The notes beneath the pieces were generated by a model, which was not told the origin of the DNA, did not search any database, and worked only from the letters and a program-made list of their open reading frames with translations. The translations under genes were made by a program, and so were the position numbers. Below, piece by piece: positions 34,941-43,868 of a stretch of 64,000 bases of DNA; the first letter of the stretch is position 1; each line of letters begins with the position of its first letter. Origin of the DNA: Sphingobacterium zeae. Its GTDB lineage: Bacteria > Bacteroidota > Bacteroidia > Sphingobacteriales > Sphingobacteriaceae. The stretch is from positions 1 through 64,000 of the forward strand of contig NZ_JAUTBA010000001.1 of assembly GCF_030818895.1 (NCBI RefSeq), written 5' to 3'.

Positions 34941-35727
34941 TTATTCTAAATAGTTTCTCGCTCTTTTCACCGCATCCACTATAAACCATACGCTAAACAA
35001 AAAAAAGCAAAAGCTTACCCACACCAATTTATCCAGACTCTTAAGAATATAAGCTTCCTGGCTGCTGTTAAAGATAATGGCTAACACCATACTGCATTGC
35101 AGCAAGAGATAAGTGCTATATACACAATTAAAGATCAGCACTTCTCTCTTAACAACTTTAGAGACAGCGTCAGAAATATAGTACAAGCGCCATTGCCCAA
35201 TCGCATAGACGATGGCGAGTGCAAATCGCAATATGTAGTGTAATTGCTGATCTACAAAGCCGTAATGGTGCTTAAACCCTAGTGGTATGTCCTCCACTAG
35301 CATCTTAAGCAGTTGCTTTTGTTGCGCTACGGGCGCCAGCGCATAAGGGATGATATCAAACAATCCAAAGCAAAACGGCAGTAGATGCACTATCCAATAC
35401 TTTGGCAACACTGCACTAGGGGTATATTTGAACCAAACATAGAAATAAAAACAAGGACCCACCAAATAATAAAAAGGGATACCTTTATTATAAATTCGCG
35501 GATAATATTGAATTTCTCCTGTATAAATCATACAATAGATCAATACATGCCAAATCAAGGCCAGGACTCCTACGCAGAGCAGCAACTGCCCGCTATCTTT
35601 GTATTTAAAATAGTGAAAAGCTCGAAATAAAAGACCCGATACACAACAAATCCCCCCCCAGCATAGCGAAGCCCAAACTTATATAAAACTGTGGGTTATA
35701 CGGCATCACATCAATTAAATAGGTCAT
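34941..35727 (-). pseudogene. Integral membrane protein interrupted by a frameshift at a G8 tract
   Basis: From ATG 35727 the frame reads MTYLIDVMPYNPQFYISLGFA... and then stops after 39 codons. If the run of eight G residues (minus strand, 35659-35652) is shortened by one, or lengthened by two, translation passes into the frame ending at 34941 and gives a 262-residue protein with six or seven hydrophobic helices (LLLCVGVLALIWHVLIYCM, FYYLVGPCFYFYVW and others). The downstream frame alone begins only at a TTG inside what would be the second helix. The fold resembles the multi-helix sensory halves seen in Bacteroidota AraC-type regulators, but no DNA-binding domain follows. It overlaps the kinase gene by 17 bp. 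Sequencing error, decay or phase variation are all possible. Confidence 0.65.
35652..35659. repeat. Homopolymeric C8/G8 tract inside a coding region
   Basis: Eight consecutive C residues on the plus strand (G8 in the sense strand of the membrane protein gene) sit exactly where the reading frame changes. Long G tracts are classic slipped-strand sites. Confidence 0.8.
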
Positions 35728-38689
35728 AAAAAAATTTCTTTGCATGAAGTTTGGCAACCAATTCAATTCGATAATGTGTTGCAGATCTTTCAACTTCGAA
35801 CTTCCCTCCTATGGCCTCTGCCCGACGTTTCATGTTAGACGTCCCCTGGCCATGTCGAGGATGTCTTGCATACGATTCCGCTGCTTTCTTAACCCGCAAG
35901 ACATTGGATACCTTTAACACAAGCTGACGAGGAGCTATTTTTAAATAGACATCTACTTGTCCATGAGGGCTGTGCTTACATATATTATGTAATGCTTCTT
36001 TAAATATCAAGTAGACATTCTGACGTACATATTGTGGTAATTTTCCAGCACTTTCCAGATTTACATCAAACTGGACCTCCACATCTCGCATCGGAAGAAT
36101 TTGGGATACCAAAAACCTCATCCGGTCCTCTAAACTTCCCTGACTATTATTACGCGAGTCTATTGCCCAGATCACATCATCCATCGTTTGTACAGCCTCC
36201 CGGCTGTATTCGGCAATTTTCTCAAGTGATCGATTTTGTCTTGCCGCATCTTGGTCTATCGTTATCAAATCTGTCTGCATGGCAATACCGGTCAGCAGAC
36301 CACCAACCTCATCGTGCAAATCCCGCGCGAGCTCCAGCCTGAGCTTTCTATCCCTCTTCAGTTGTGAAGAGCGCATAATGGCCACAGCATAAAGAACAAA
36401 GCCAATGCCCAAAGTAATCAGCACATAAAAAAGCTGCGTCTCATAAAAGTTGGGCTTTTTATAAAACAACCACCGTTTGCTTTTAACACTTAAGCCATTG
36501 TCGCTTACCGCTTTCACTTCAAGTTCGTATTCGCCAGTTCTTAGATCGGAAATGCTGATTTCTCCCGATGTTGATAATTCCTGAAAGGATTTTACGAGCG
36601 GACGAAGACGAAAGTAGATTTTGTAATTTTGTTTATAAGCATCTATTTTTGCGACGTTGAGATTAACAAATTCGATTTGTTTGTCGAACATGACGGTATC
36701 CTGATCAGCATTGGGAGTATAGGATCTCAATATAGTACTAGAGCCAGTGCCTATAGCTATTCTTGACAATACTGGTTGTGGTACACTTTGCTGCTTCAGG
36801 CTGTGCAAAAACTCCTTCGGTTGAATCGCAATACAACCTAGCACCCCTCCGATAAGCAACTGCCCTTTAAGCCTATCTTCCAGTACCGACGCTTGGTTAA
36901 ACTCTTCAAAGGGAAGGCCATGCATGGCATAGGCATTATAAAAATTTTTACCATCCCACACCGACAAGCCTCTATATGTCCCTAAGAAAAGCAAGTTATC
37001 CACCCAGGCCATATTGAAAATTACATTGTGGGCTAGCCCAACATTGGTGCCATAGGTGTCCACATGTCCTGAAACGGCATCAATGGCTATAAGCCCTTTC
37101 CCCTTTGTGGCCAAGAAAACCTTGTTATTATAAAAGGTGTGGCTATACACCTGCAATCTCTCACTTTGTAGGGGATAGATTTTCCGAACTTGCCCAGCCA
37201 AATAGTCAAAATAACCATTGTCAGTGGTGAATGAGATGACCTGCTGTCGTACTTGAATAGAATTGATCCGCTCACCCATGCCGACAAGCCTTCCTATTTT
37301 ATCACGTAACGGACTTACTAATCCCGTATCTCGATTGTAAACCCATAGTCCACCAGATGTTCCTACCAGGTAGCTGTTGTTCCGATAGTGGCAGAGGCTA
37401 TACACCATGGTAGACAAATCTTCGCGTGTTCCCTTTGCCTTCCTGTATGATAGGAAGCTAAATTTCCCCCGAACTAATAATCCCAAAAAATTACCCTCCA
37501 TCCCCACTAACGCAGTATCTTGACCAATTGGCAAAAAAGCATAATAATTATTTAGTGGGGCAGATTCTTTTATGGATAAGTCGTTTAGCGTAAAATATTT
37601 CAATGGCGCATAGCCTCCCACATAGTACTTATCCTGCTGTTTTACGATTGCTCTGGCCGTACCGGTATTCCAATAGCTAAGCGAGAAATTTCTCTTGACA
37701 AGGCTATATAGCCCATGCTCTGTAGCACAAAAGCCTTCATGCCCCTTAAAGTCAAGTTGGTTGAGTTTTGAGTTGAAAAGGCTTCGCCGGACATCATGTA
37801 TATTTTGGCTTATGAGCGTCATTCCCAGATTATTTTGATACTCAAAATAACGGCCATCACCAAATAGAAAAATTATTTTTCCCGCTTCTGCAAAAGACCA
37901 ATGTGCCCAATCGCGCATATCGCCTATATCAAGTCCCTTCAGATGTATTTTATTAAATTGCCGTCCGTCAAAGGTTAAATAGCCTAAGCCATAATTTCGT
38001 AAAAGTAGGCCCTCTTTTAATAAGAAAACATCATCTAGCCCTTGATATACCCTTTTTGGCATTTGAAAATGCTGTGCTATTCCCGTTTTTAAATTTACAA
38101 AAAAGAGCAAGCTGTTGTAGGCAAACCAAAGCCTATTATCATCCGCTAGAAGGCAGTGGCCTACAGGCCGACGCAACTCCGATAATGCAGGCTCAAATCC
38201 CAAAACTCTTCTCTTCTTATAACCATTTATCTGCCAGACAACTCCCGAACGGGTCGCTACGAAAAGATGTTTGCCTTGATTAAATATCGCGATAACATAT
38301 TCCCCCAAAAGCCCTTTTGAAAACGTATCTTGTCCAATAAAACGCCATAACATTGTATCAAAGATGAATAGACCATTTCTCGTCTCTAACCATAGCCGTC
38401 CGCAATCATCAGTGGTAAGCCTATTCACTTCTGTAAATCCTAACTCTGATGTATAAAGCTCCTCGAAAGGTCTTATGGACACACCATCATAACGGTAAAG
38501 TAGGCTCCCTGCCACAAACCATATAAAGCCTTGTTTATCACGGCCAGCAGATTCGATATTCCGATGGAAAGAATCTATTCCCGATAGAATCTCAATTTCA
38601 TGATAGCTCGAAGCCACTACCCTATTAAAAACAGGCATAGCAAAACAAGTGCTTAATAGCAATAAGATTTTTAGCGCTTTTTCAAACAC
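35711..38689 (-). CDS. Sensor histidine kinase with periplasmic beta-propeller
   Basis: This 992-residue protein starts at GTG 38689; an in-frame stop lies just upstream. A signal peptide/anchor is followed by about 700 residues of Reg_prop-type propeller blades (GRDKQGFIWFVAGSLLYRYDG, TTDDCGRLWLETRNGLFIFD and later units). A Y_Y_Y-like domain (SISDLRTGEYELEVKAVSDNG) and one membrane helix near residue 765 come next. The kinase end is of the NarX/LytS type: HisKA_3 with His in LARDLHDEVGGLLTGI, then an HATPase with KEALHNICKHS and HGQGTSNMKRRAEAIGG. The propeller probably senses a polysaccharide or its fragments, as in SusR-like regulators. The LuxR-type regulator downstream is its expected partner. 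Confidence 0.9.
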   Translation of the reverse strand: MFEKALKILLLLSTCFAMPVFNRVVASSYHEIEILSGIDSFHRNIESAGRDKQGFIWFVAGSLLYRYDGVSIRPFEELYTSELGFTEVNRLTTDDCGRLWLETRNGLFIFDTMLWRFIGQDTFSKGLLGEYVIAIFNQGKHLFVATRSGVVWQINGYKKRRVLGFEPALSELRRPVGHCLLADDNRLWFAYNSLLFFVNLKTGIAQHFQMPKRVYQGLDDVFLLKEGLLLRNYGLGYLTFDGRQFNKIHLKGLDIGDMRDWAHWSFAEAGKIIFLFGDGRYFEYQNNLGMTLISQNIHDVRRSLFNSKLNQLDFKGHEGFCATEHGLYSLVKRNFSLSYWNTGTARAIVKQQDKYYVGGYAPLKYFTLNDLSIKESAPLNNYYAFLPIGQDTALVGMEGNFLGLLVRGKFSFLSYRKAKGTREDLSTMVYSLCHYRNNSYLVGTSGGLWVYNRDTGLVSPLRDKIGRLVGMGERINSIQVRQQVISFTTDNGYFDYLAGQVRKIYPLQSERLQVYSHTFYNNKVFLATKGKGLIAIDAVSGHVDTYGTNVGLAHNVIFNMAWVDNLLFLGTYRGLSVWDGKNFYNAYAMHGLPFEEFNQASVLEDRLKGQLLIGGVLGCIAIQPKEFLHSLKQQSVPQPVLSRIAIGTGSSTILRSYTPNADQDTVMFDKQIEFVNLNVAKIDAYKQNYKIYFRLRPLVKSFQELSTSGEISISDLRTGEYELEVKAVSDNGLSVKSKRWLFYKKPNFYETQLFYVLITLGIGFVLYAVAIMRSSQLKRDRKLRLELARDLHDEVGGLLTGIAMQTDLITIDQDAARQNRSLEKIAEYSREAVQTMDDVIWAIDSRNNSQGSLEDRMRFLVSQILPMRDVEVQFDVNLESAGKLPQYVRQNVYLIFKEALHNICKHSPHGQVDVYLKIAPRQLVLKVSNVLRVKKAAESYARHPRHGQGTSNMKRRAEAIGGKFEVERSATHYRIELVAKLHAKKFFYDLFN

Positions 38690-39030
38690 AATAGACTAAG
38701 TTCAATAATATGGACAGATCAAATATAGTTATTTGAAAACAATTATATATTAATAATCGATAAAAAATTTTACTCCAAAGAGATTTTAAAATCTTTAGCA
38801 ATAACGGTATCAAGTCTAATGCCAGTCACAAAACATTGAACTGCGCAAAATGGAGATTTTGCACATGATAATCGACAGTTTTTACACCCCATTATTCATT
38901 TTATTCAACTAGCTTTGATCATCAGTTTTCAAAAAACGCCGCATTAGACCCTAGTGTACCTATTTAAACTTATTGACTAAATCGTATTGTAAAACGCTCA
39001 TTAGATAAAATTGCAGTGAAAAGATTAAGT
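38690..39030. other. Intergenic region between divergent regulatory genes
   Basis: On the minus strand TATATTTG (38727-38720) fits the -7 element for the kinase gene, about 31 bp before its GTG; no good -33 is seen. A perfect 14-bp palindrome AGATTTTAAAATCT lies at 38781-38794 and might be an operator. No coding frame is evident. Confidence 0.45.
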
Positions 39031-39645
39031 ATGGGAAAAATATCAGATCAGCAATTAGCAGAGATAATTTCAAGAAGAATACTGGAAATCATGAATTTAA
39101 CCGGGCTGACCATAGAGAGCCTAGCCAGTTTGGCTAATGTTTCCACATCAACTATTCGGAGTGCCTACCGTAAAACCAGTTCACTATCTGTAGATAGCCT
39201 ATCAAAAATATGCTTACCTTTTGCTATTAGGCTTTCAGACTTTTTTGATCCAGCTTTATCGTTAAAAATCGAAGTAGAAAAGCTGCCCCATTTGAAGTAC
39301 TTGAAAAAGCGCCTTACTGTAAATGGAGAATTAAGAAACTCCGAATTACCTATAGATGAAAGAATCAATCGAAGCGAACATCACAGGAGACAGCGAGCAC
39401 TCATTGCCAATATTATCCTCCAATCCAATTACTTTGAGACCCCAAAAACAATCGATACGATGATCCGTGATTTTAAAAAAGAGTATCAGATGAACTTCAC
39501 TCCCGAGAGATTATACGCCTTACTTTTAAAGCATTTAGGCAGTGGGCTGCTCGACAAAAGGGCTTTACCGAAATTAGCTCAAAGAATGCCCGCCAGTAAA
39601 CGTCCTTACCTCTACTTTAAAAAAGAGTTGAAAAAGCAAGAATAG
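39031..39645 (+). CDS. Helix-turn-helix transcriptional regulator
   Basis: This 204-residue protein has an N-terminal XRE-like helix-turn-helix (residues about 5-60): LTIESLASLANVSTSTIRSAYR, with SVDSLSKICLPFAIRLSDFFD as the following helices. The rest is basic and helical (SEHHRRQRALIANII... FKKEYQMNFTPERLYALLLKHLG) and may hold a second DNA-binding or winged-helix-like unit. It resembles no named regulator that I know. An upstream GTG (39016) is in frame, but ATG 39031 begins just before the helix-turn-helix and is preferred. It is convergent with the AraC gene, only 10 bp away at their 3' ends. Confidence 0.75.
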   Translation: MGKISDQQLAEIISRRILEIMNLTGLTIESLASLANVSTSTIRSAYRKTSSLSVDSLSKICLPFAIRLSDFFDPALSLKIEVEKLPHLKYLKKRLTVNGELRNSELPIDERINRSEHHRRQRALIANIILQSNYFETPKTIDTMIRDFKKEYQMNFTPERLYALLLKHLGSGLLDKRALPKLAQRMPASKRPYLYFKKELKKQE

Positions 39646-39655
39646 GTTCCCCTAA

Positions 39656-40492
39656 TTAAATCTGACGAAAGGAAAGCGGATTGTTGCCTGTCTGTCGTTT
39701 AAAAAAATTGCGAAAATTAGATTCATCCGAGAATCCCATTTCATAAGAAATCTGAGATATCGACAGATTAGTATGCTGAATATAGCGCAAAGCCTGCTGA
39801 GTGACAACAGTCGATATGACACATTTAGCCGATTTGCCGCTAACAGACAAACACAACTCCGTCAGCTTACGTGGCGAAAGATGCATACGGTCCGCATAAT
39901 ATCGTACACTAGTATGCTCGCGGTAATGCTTATGCAAAAGCACGGAAAATCTATTAAATGATTGAACAGAAGCAGTCTCTACAGATGAGCGCACTGTATC
40001 CAACGTTAACATTTTTTGATACCCGTCTAGTAATAAAGATTCAAAGCAATGATGCGCAACCATCTTATCGATTGCACAATCTCCAGTGCATCCTTGCAAA
40101 CGCGCCACGATGAGTTTCTTAAAAACTAGATATGATCTACATTCACGCATTGACAGAAAAGGATGACTTCCAAAAAATAATCCCGAATGTAGTATTTCGG
40201 TATCATCTTTCGACCTTTCGTAAAAGTCTGCGGTGAACCACAGCAAATATCCTTCTGCAACTTTAGCTGCAGCAAGCTCGACTTCATATTGTGGTCCGAT
40301 GAATATGAGTTCGTTTGCAGCAAAATCATAGGACATTCGACCAATTTTAATACGGACAGGCGAGCCGGTTCGAATAATTGAAAAAACCGAAGCATTGTGC
40401 AGCCTCTTACTAAGCTGACTGCAATATTCAGCGAGATGAAGCACATCAAATTGCCGCTCTTTTTTTCCTACAACTGATTTACAAAATTCCAT
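39656..40492 (-). CDS. AraC-family transcriptional regulator
   Basis: This 278-residue protein has an N-terminal sensing region with a cupin-like stretch (IRTGSPVRIKIGRMSYDFAANELIFIGP). The C-terminal AraC DNA-binding domain (about residues 185-278) has MHLSPRKLTELCLSVSG for the first helix-turn-helix, and ISQISYEMGFSDESNFRNFFKRQTG with NPLSFRQ for the second. Its start overlaps the upstream receiver-only gene by 25 bp, so the two are a translationally coupled pair. Both sit downstream of the putative invertible segment at 41133-41336, with only receiver-gene leader DNA between. Targets are unknown. Confidence 0.9.
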   Translation of the reverse strand: MEFCKSVVGKKERQFDVLHLAEYCSQLSKRLHNASVFSIIRTGSPVRIKIGRMSYDFAANELIFIGPQYEVELAAAKVAEGYLLWFTADFYERSKDDTEILHSGLFFGSHPFLSMRECRSYLVFKKLIVARLQGCTGDCAIDKMVAHHCFESLLLDGYQKMLTLDTVRSSVETASVQSFNRFSVLLHKHYREHTSVRYYADRMHLSPRKLTELCLSVSGKSAKCVISTVVTQQALRYIQHTNLSISQISYEMGFSDESNFRNFFKRQTGNNPLSFRQI

Positions 40493-40914
40493 TTCCTGAA
40501 CAAATTTTTCTCAAAATCAATAATATCCAGATTTTCACAGAGCATGGTATAATGATAGATCGATGTTAACATTTTTCGGGGAGATTGTTTTGAAAAAACA
40601 AGCTTTACGCCACTATCCAAAAATCTCTTTTTTTCATCCGTACTTTCGCTGGCAGAATAACCAAATAAGCGAATCATCGGATACCGACATCGTAATAAAC
40701 GAGCCGTTTCCATACCATCCATCTCCGGCATATGCAAATCCAGAATACATACATCTGGATGATCGATACTCTTATCAAGGAGATGAACAAGCTCCTTTCC
40801 ATTGTGACAAGAATATAGCATCTCATAGTTCCCCATTTCACGAGCCAAATGTTCGATTACTTTCAGGTGCAACACATTATCATCAACAAATGCAAGTTTT
40901 AATTTCCTGTCCAT
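40468..40914 (-). CDS. Single-domain response regulator
   Basis: This 148-residue protein is a complete receiver: AFVDDNVLH acidic pair near residue 10, phospho-Asp in VCILDLHMPEMDG near residue 58, a Ser switch in GYSASES and Lys in VFSKQSP. A 25-residue C-terminal extension carries no recognised output domain and overlaps the AraC gene start. No anti-Shine-Dalgarno match precedes ATG 40914, usual for Bacteroidota. I found no TAnnTTTG element on the minus strand between this gene and the left inverted repeat at 41133. That fits a model in which its promoter is supplied by inversion of the adjacent segment. Confidence 0.88.
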   Translation of the reverse strand: MDRKLKLAFVDDNVLHLKVIEHLAREMGNYEMLYSCHNGKELVHLLDKSIDHPDVCILDLHMPEMDGMETARLLRCRYPMIRLFGYSASESTDEKKRFLDSGVKLVFSKQSPRKMLTSIYHYTMLCENLDIIDFEKNLFRKWNFVNQL

Positions 40915-41132
40915 GGAGGTAATTGTTAAATTATAAATTTGATACCTTATAATCTACACGATGACTGTTCTTAAATTTACTATTGAAACACATGGACATT
41001 GTCTTGTCAAAACTTTCCTGTATAATTAAAAGCATTTCAATTTTAGGCGCGATATATCTCTGTTTACTATTCATATTTAGGTCAATTATAATTTTTTCTA
41101 CAACCTTGTACGAGCTATTTTAATTGTAAATT

Positions 41133-41151
41133 ATTAGTCTAATTCAGACTA
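41133..41151 (+). repeat. Left 19-bp inverted repeat
   Basis: Perfect reverse complement of 41318-41336, with an internal dyad of six-base arms around AATTC. Confidence 0.95.
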
Positions 41152-41270
41152 GAAAAAAAACATTACACTCTGATTACAAATAAGATACATGGAAATATTT
41201 TTGATTTTCAACAGGACTTTTGTACAAATAAAAACATTTACTAACCAAATGGTTATTTTAAAGGCATATC

Positions 41271-41303
41271 TTGTAATTAGTTAAAAAAAAATAGTTATAT
41301 TTG
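41271..41303 (+). promoter_or_regulatory. Bacteroidota-type promoter inside the inverted-repeat segment
   Basis: TTG at 41271-41273 and TATATTTG at 41296-41303 match the -33 and -7 elements with 22 bp between them. Transcription would start near 41310, run through the right repeat and reach the recombinase ATG at 41387. Confidence 0.6.
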
Positions 41304-41317
41304 GATAGGTAGAATTG

Positions 41318-41336
41318 TAGTCTGAATTAGACTAAT
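41318..41336 (-). repeat. Right 19-bp inverted repeat
   Basis: Perfect reverse complement of 41133-41151; it lies between the promoter-like sequence and the recombinase gene. Confidence 0.95.
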
Positions 41337-41386
41337 CTGTATAATCTAGTATCTTTATGCTCAGACAATAGCAAAAAGTTTACCTC

Positions 41387-42643
41387 ATGATTTTTAATTT
41401 TACTTTATTGAATCCTACTTCAATATCTTTCATCTACCTTGCATTTGTTGACGAGCAACAACAGCAATTCTTAATTAAAACTCCTTTAAAAATTATTCCA
41501 GCTCAATGGGATCAAGAAAAGCAAAGGCCCATCAATATTTATTTAAAGAAATTCAAAAAGCTCAATACAAAGCTCGATTCTCTAAAAATAGCAATAGCAT
41601 CCTATCTTTCTGACTTAAAGTCTAATAAAAAAGAATTTTCACTACGGGCAATCAACCGCTTGGTCAAAAAATGCTGTACAGATTCAGAACCTACACTCCC
41701 AGCAGGAGGACTGCTACAAAGTGTAGACAATTTTATCCAAAGCCGAATTCACCTGATTACCCCAACCACGCACAAACGATACCTGGTTTTCTTCCGCTTA
41801 TTAAAACGCTTTGAAGGCTATCAGCAGAAATATCTTATGTTGGAGCATGTGAATAGCACATTTGTACAGCAATTTATTGCATACGGCGAAGTGGAAAACT
41901 ATAGTATAAGTACGATCCACCGCACAATTCACTTTGTACGAACGGTACTTAATTTTTTGGAGAAAAGAGGGGTCAGAACATATGTTTACGAGTTAGAACT
42001 TCCTAAGGTCCGGAAAATAAATCGTGCCATAAGCCTTAATGAAGATGAGATTAGCACCATAAAAAATGTAAACGTACCAGCCCATCTAAAGGCCGCTAAA
42101 GACTGGCTGATAATTAGCTGTTACACAGGGCAACGTGTATCTGATTTTATGAATTTCAACCTTGATATGATGGAAATATTAGATGGCAAGCCCTGCTTAT
42201 CCTTTACCCAACAAAAAACACAGAAAAGTATCTTACTCCCACTCCACCCAACTGCATTAATTATTATGTCAAATAATGGGCACAGCTTCCCTCACAAAAT
42301 GACTGCCCAAAAATATAATGAGCAAATCAAGGAAGTCACTCGCCTCGCAGGTATTACTGCATTGGTGAAAGTAAGAAAGCGCAAAGGGTTTCGTGCATCA
42401 GATCAACTTATCCCAAAATGTGAGGCCATTACCAGCCATATTGGGCGAAGAAGTTTTGCCACAAACTTTTATGGTAAAATTCCGACAGCCTTACTAATGG
42501 ATGCAACAGGACATAGCACAGAGCAGATGTTTCAGCGTTACATCAGTAATGTTGATACCGAACGCACACGCTCCCTAGGTACTTACCTGGAAAGCATGTA
42601 CCAGAATCGAAGCAGGGCAAAAGAACAGCAGTTGAGCAGTTAG
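41387..42643 (+). CDS. Tyrosine recombinase (site-specific integrase/invertase)
   Basis: This 418-residue protein has the three-part layout of Bacteroidota integrases: an arm-binding N-terminus (about 1-100, TPLKIIPAQWDQEKQRPI), a SAM-like core-binding domain (about 110-205) and a catalytic domain. The full catalytic set is visible: Arg250 in CYTGQRVSDF, Lys277 in QQKTQK, His351 and Arg354 in SHIGRRSFA, His376 in TGHST and Tyr385 in FQRYISN. Loop KVRKRKGFR is strongly basic. There are no phage, conjugation or tRNA sequences nearby, so I favour a local DNA-inversion role on the inverted repeats just upstream rather than prophage integration. It starts at ATG 41387. Confidence 0.92.
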   Translation: MIFNFTLLNPTSISFIYLAFVDEQQQQFLIKTPLKIIPAQWDQEKQRPINIYLKKFKKLNTKLDSLKIAIASYLSDLKSNKKEFSLRAINRLVKKCCTDSEPTLPAGGLLQSVDNFIQSRIHLITPTTHKRYLVFFRLLKRFEGYQQKYLMLEHVNSTFVQQFIAYGEVENYSISTIHRTIHFVRTVLNFLEKRGVRTYVYELELPKVRKINRAISLNEDEISTIKNVNVPAHLKAAKDWLIISCYTGQRVSDFMNFNLDMMEILDGKPCLSFTQQKTQKSILLPLHPTALIIMSNNGHSFPHKMTAQKYNEQIKEVTRLAGITALVKVRKRKGFRASDQLIPKCEAITSHIGRRSFATNFYGKIPTALLMDATGHSTEQMFQRYISNVDTERTRSLGTYLESMYQNRSRAKEQQLSS

Positions 42644-42674
42644 GTTCAACAAATAACCTCGGAAAACCGTACGC

Positions 42675-43868
42675 TTATCTATTCAGCTGATCACCAACTG
42701 ATTTTTTTAGCGACGTCTCAAGGGCATCTTGATGAACCATTAAGGCTGTGCTTTTATAGCGTAAATATTCTTTCGTGAGGTATATAAATCCCTGGAAGGC
42801 ATTGCCCCTGCCCCAAGAATTCTTAGCCAAATAGTATTCTCGACCATTTTGATCTTTAGCTAAGCCGATAATATGTAGCGCATGATCGTCTGTTGTTTCC
42901 CATGCATCAAATGCCTCTTGGCGCATCAAGGGGTCGACTTTGAGTTCAGCCTGCGGCCGCACAAATTGATACCTCTTTTCTTCCGTTGTCATCATCGAAA
43001 CTGACTTCTGAGGGACATAAGCGATACCATAAGGCCAAGAGAAACCAGGCTCAGAAATATCAATTGTACACGCTACCGTAAAACCTTTTTTTAAAGCCCC
43101 ATCAACGACAGCGGTAAGTTCTTCCATAGGCATATTATAAAATTGACTAAAAGACCAATTGTCGGGAATCAAAAAAACAAAAGATTTGTAGTAAGGCGCG
43201 GTGGTAACGGAAGCAATATGGATATATTGATCCGGATCAATGCCTATAACCTGATCAGCAAAGCTACGTGCCGTAAACTCTTTACCCTGATAGTCAAAAT
43301 AAACAGGCACTTTCCCCAGATAGTCATCCATCACAGCATCAATATCTCGTTCCCAACCGCTTTTCATTATCCTTGTCTTCACCATACCCGACAATGTGCT
43401 GTTCAAAACCGCGCGCATGCGTTTAAAATTACCTGGGTTTTTCCCCGCTTTAATACCTGTATAGGCAGCTGTGGGCATCGCCCCATGCAGGTGCAACATG
43501 TCTATCACATCATGAAGCTGCCCACCCTCATTTAATTTTAATCCACCATGCAGGCGGAGGTAATTCCGCGCCCGTTCCAGATAGGCCATCCGGACCGTAT
43601 ATAACGGCGAAATCGCTACAGGAGTTTTACCCATTCGGATCATTTCTGATTCAAGAAAGGAATTCCCAGTATAAGCCCAACAGGTATTGGAAGCACCTTG
43701 GTTCTTCACTGCTGTACTTTCTAACCGAATCAAATCAGTAAAGACAAATTCTGACCGCCGCAGCGTTGAACTTTGCGGATAATAAATTCGGTAAAAAAGT
43801 CCGATACTTACCAAAAAAATAACAAATGCTACGGCCAAGAGGATCCGACTTTTCCGCTTCTTCATCAT
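42675..43868 (-). CDS. Membrane-anchored C1 (papain/bleomycin-hydrolase-like) peptidase
   Basis: This 397-residue protein has an N-terminal membrane helix (about residues 8-28) behind a basic MMKKRKSR start, then a papain-fold domain. Oxyanion Gln57 and nucleophile Cys63 are in VKNQGASNTCWAY. The active His is in TTDDHALHIIG and the Asn in LAKNSWG, both near the C-terminus, and GFIYLTKEYL closes the fold. The spacing resembles peptidase C/bleomycin hydrolases, but those are usually cytosolic, whereas this one should face the periplasm. It overlaps the upstream acyltransferase gene by 4 bp. A related protein without protease activity is unlikely because all catalytic residues are present. Confidence 0.85.
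   Translation of the reverse strand: MMKKRKSRILLAVAFVIFLVSIGLFYRIYYPQSSTLRRSEFVFTDLIRLESTAVKNQGASNTCWAYTGNSFLESEMIRMGKTPVAISPLYTVRMAYLERARNYLRLHGGLKLNEGGQLHDVIDMLHLHGAMPTAAYTGIKAGKNPGNFKRMRAVLNSTLSGMVKTRIMKSGWERDIDAVMDDYLGKVPVYFDYQGKEFTARSFADQVIGIDPDQYIHIASVTTAPYYKSFVFLIPDNWSFSQFYNMPMEELTAVVDGALKKGFTVACTIDISEPGFSWPYGIAYVPQKSVSMMTTEEKRYQFVRPQAELKVDPLMRQEAFDAWETTDDHALHIIGLAKDQNGREYYLAKNSWGRGNAFQGFIYLTKEYLRYKSTALMVHQDALETSLKKSVGDQLNR

Larger units (their letters stand above)
41133..41336. mobile_element. Putative invertible promoter segment next to a tyrosine recombinase
   Basis: ATTAGTCTAATTCAGACTA at 41133-41151 is exactly the reverse complement of 41318-41336, giving 19-bp perfect inverted repeats around 166 bp of non-coding DNA. 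Each repeat is itself a small dyad (TAGTCT-AATTC-AGACTA), which suits two recombinase monomers on a short crossover core. The enclosed DNA holds a promoter-like sequence pointing right, towards the recombinase 51 bp beyond the right repeat. Inversion would turn it towards the response-regulator/AraC pair. Such segments next to their recombinase control surface genes in Bacteroides; that this one inverts is inference. An alternative is a pair of regulator-binding dyads. Confidence 0.68.

Noticed and set aside
34941..35585. Independent 214-residue membrane protein starting at 35585
   Set aside because: The only start there is a TTG inside a hydrophobic segment, and the upstream piece joins it perfectly if the G8 tract loses one base; treated as one interrupted gene.
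41387..42643. Prophage or integrative element signalled by the tyrosine recombinase
   Set aside because: No phage, conjugation or tRNA/attachment sequences surround it, and flanking genes are ordinary chromosomal types; the inverted repeats next to it suit local inversion better.
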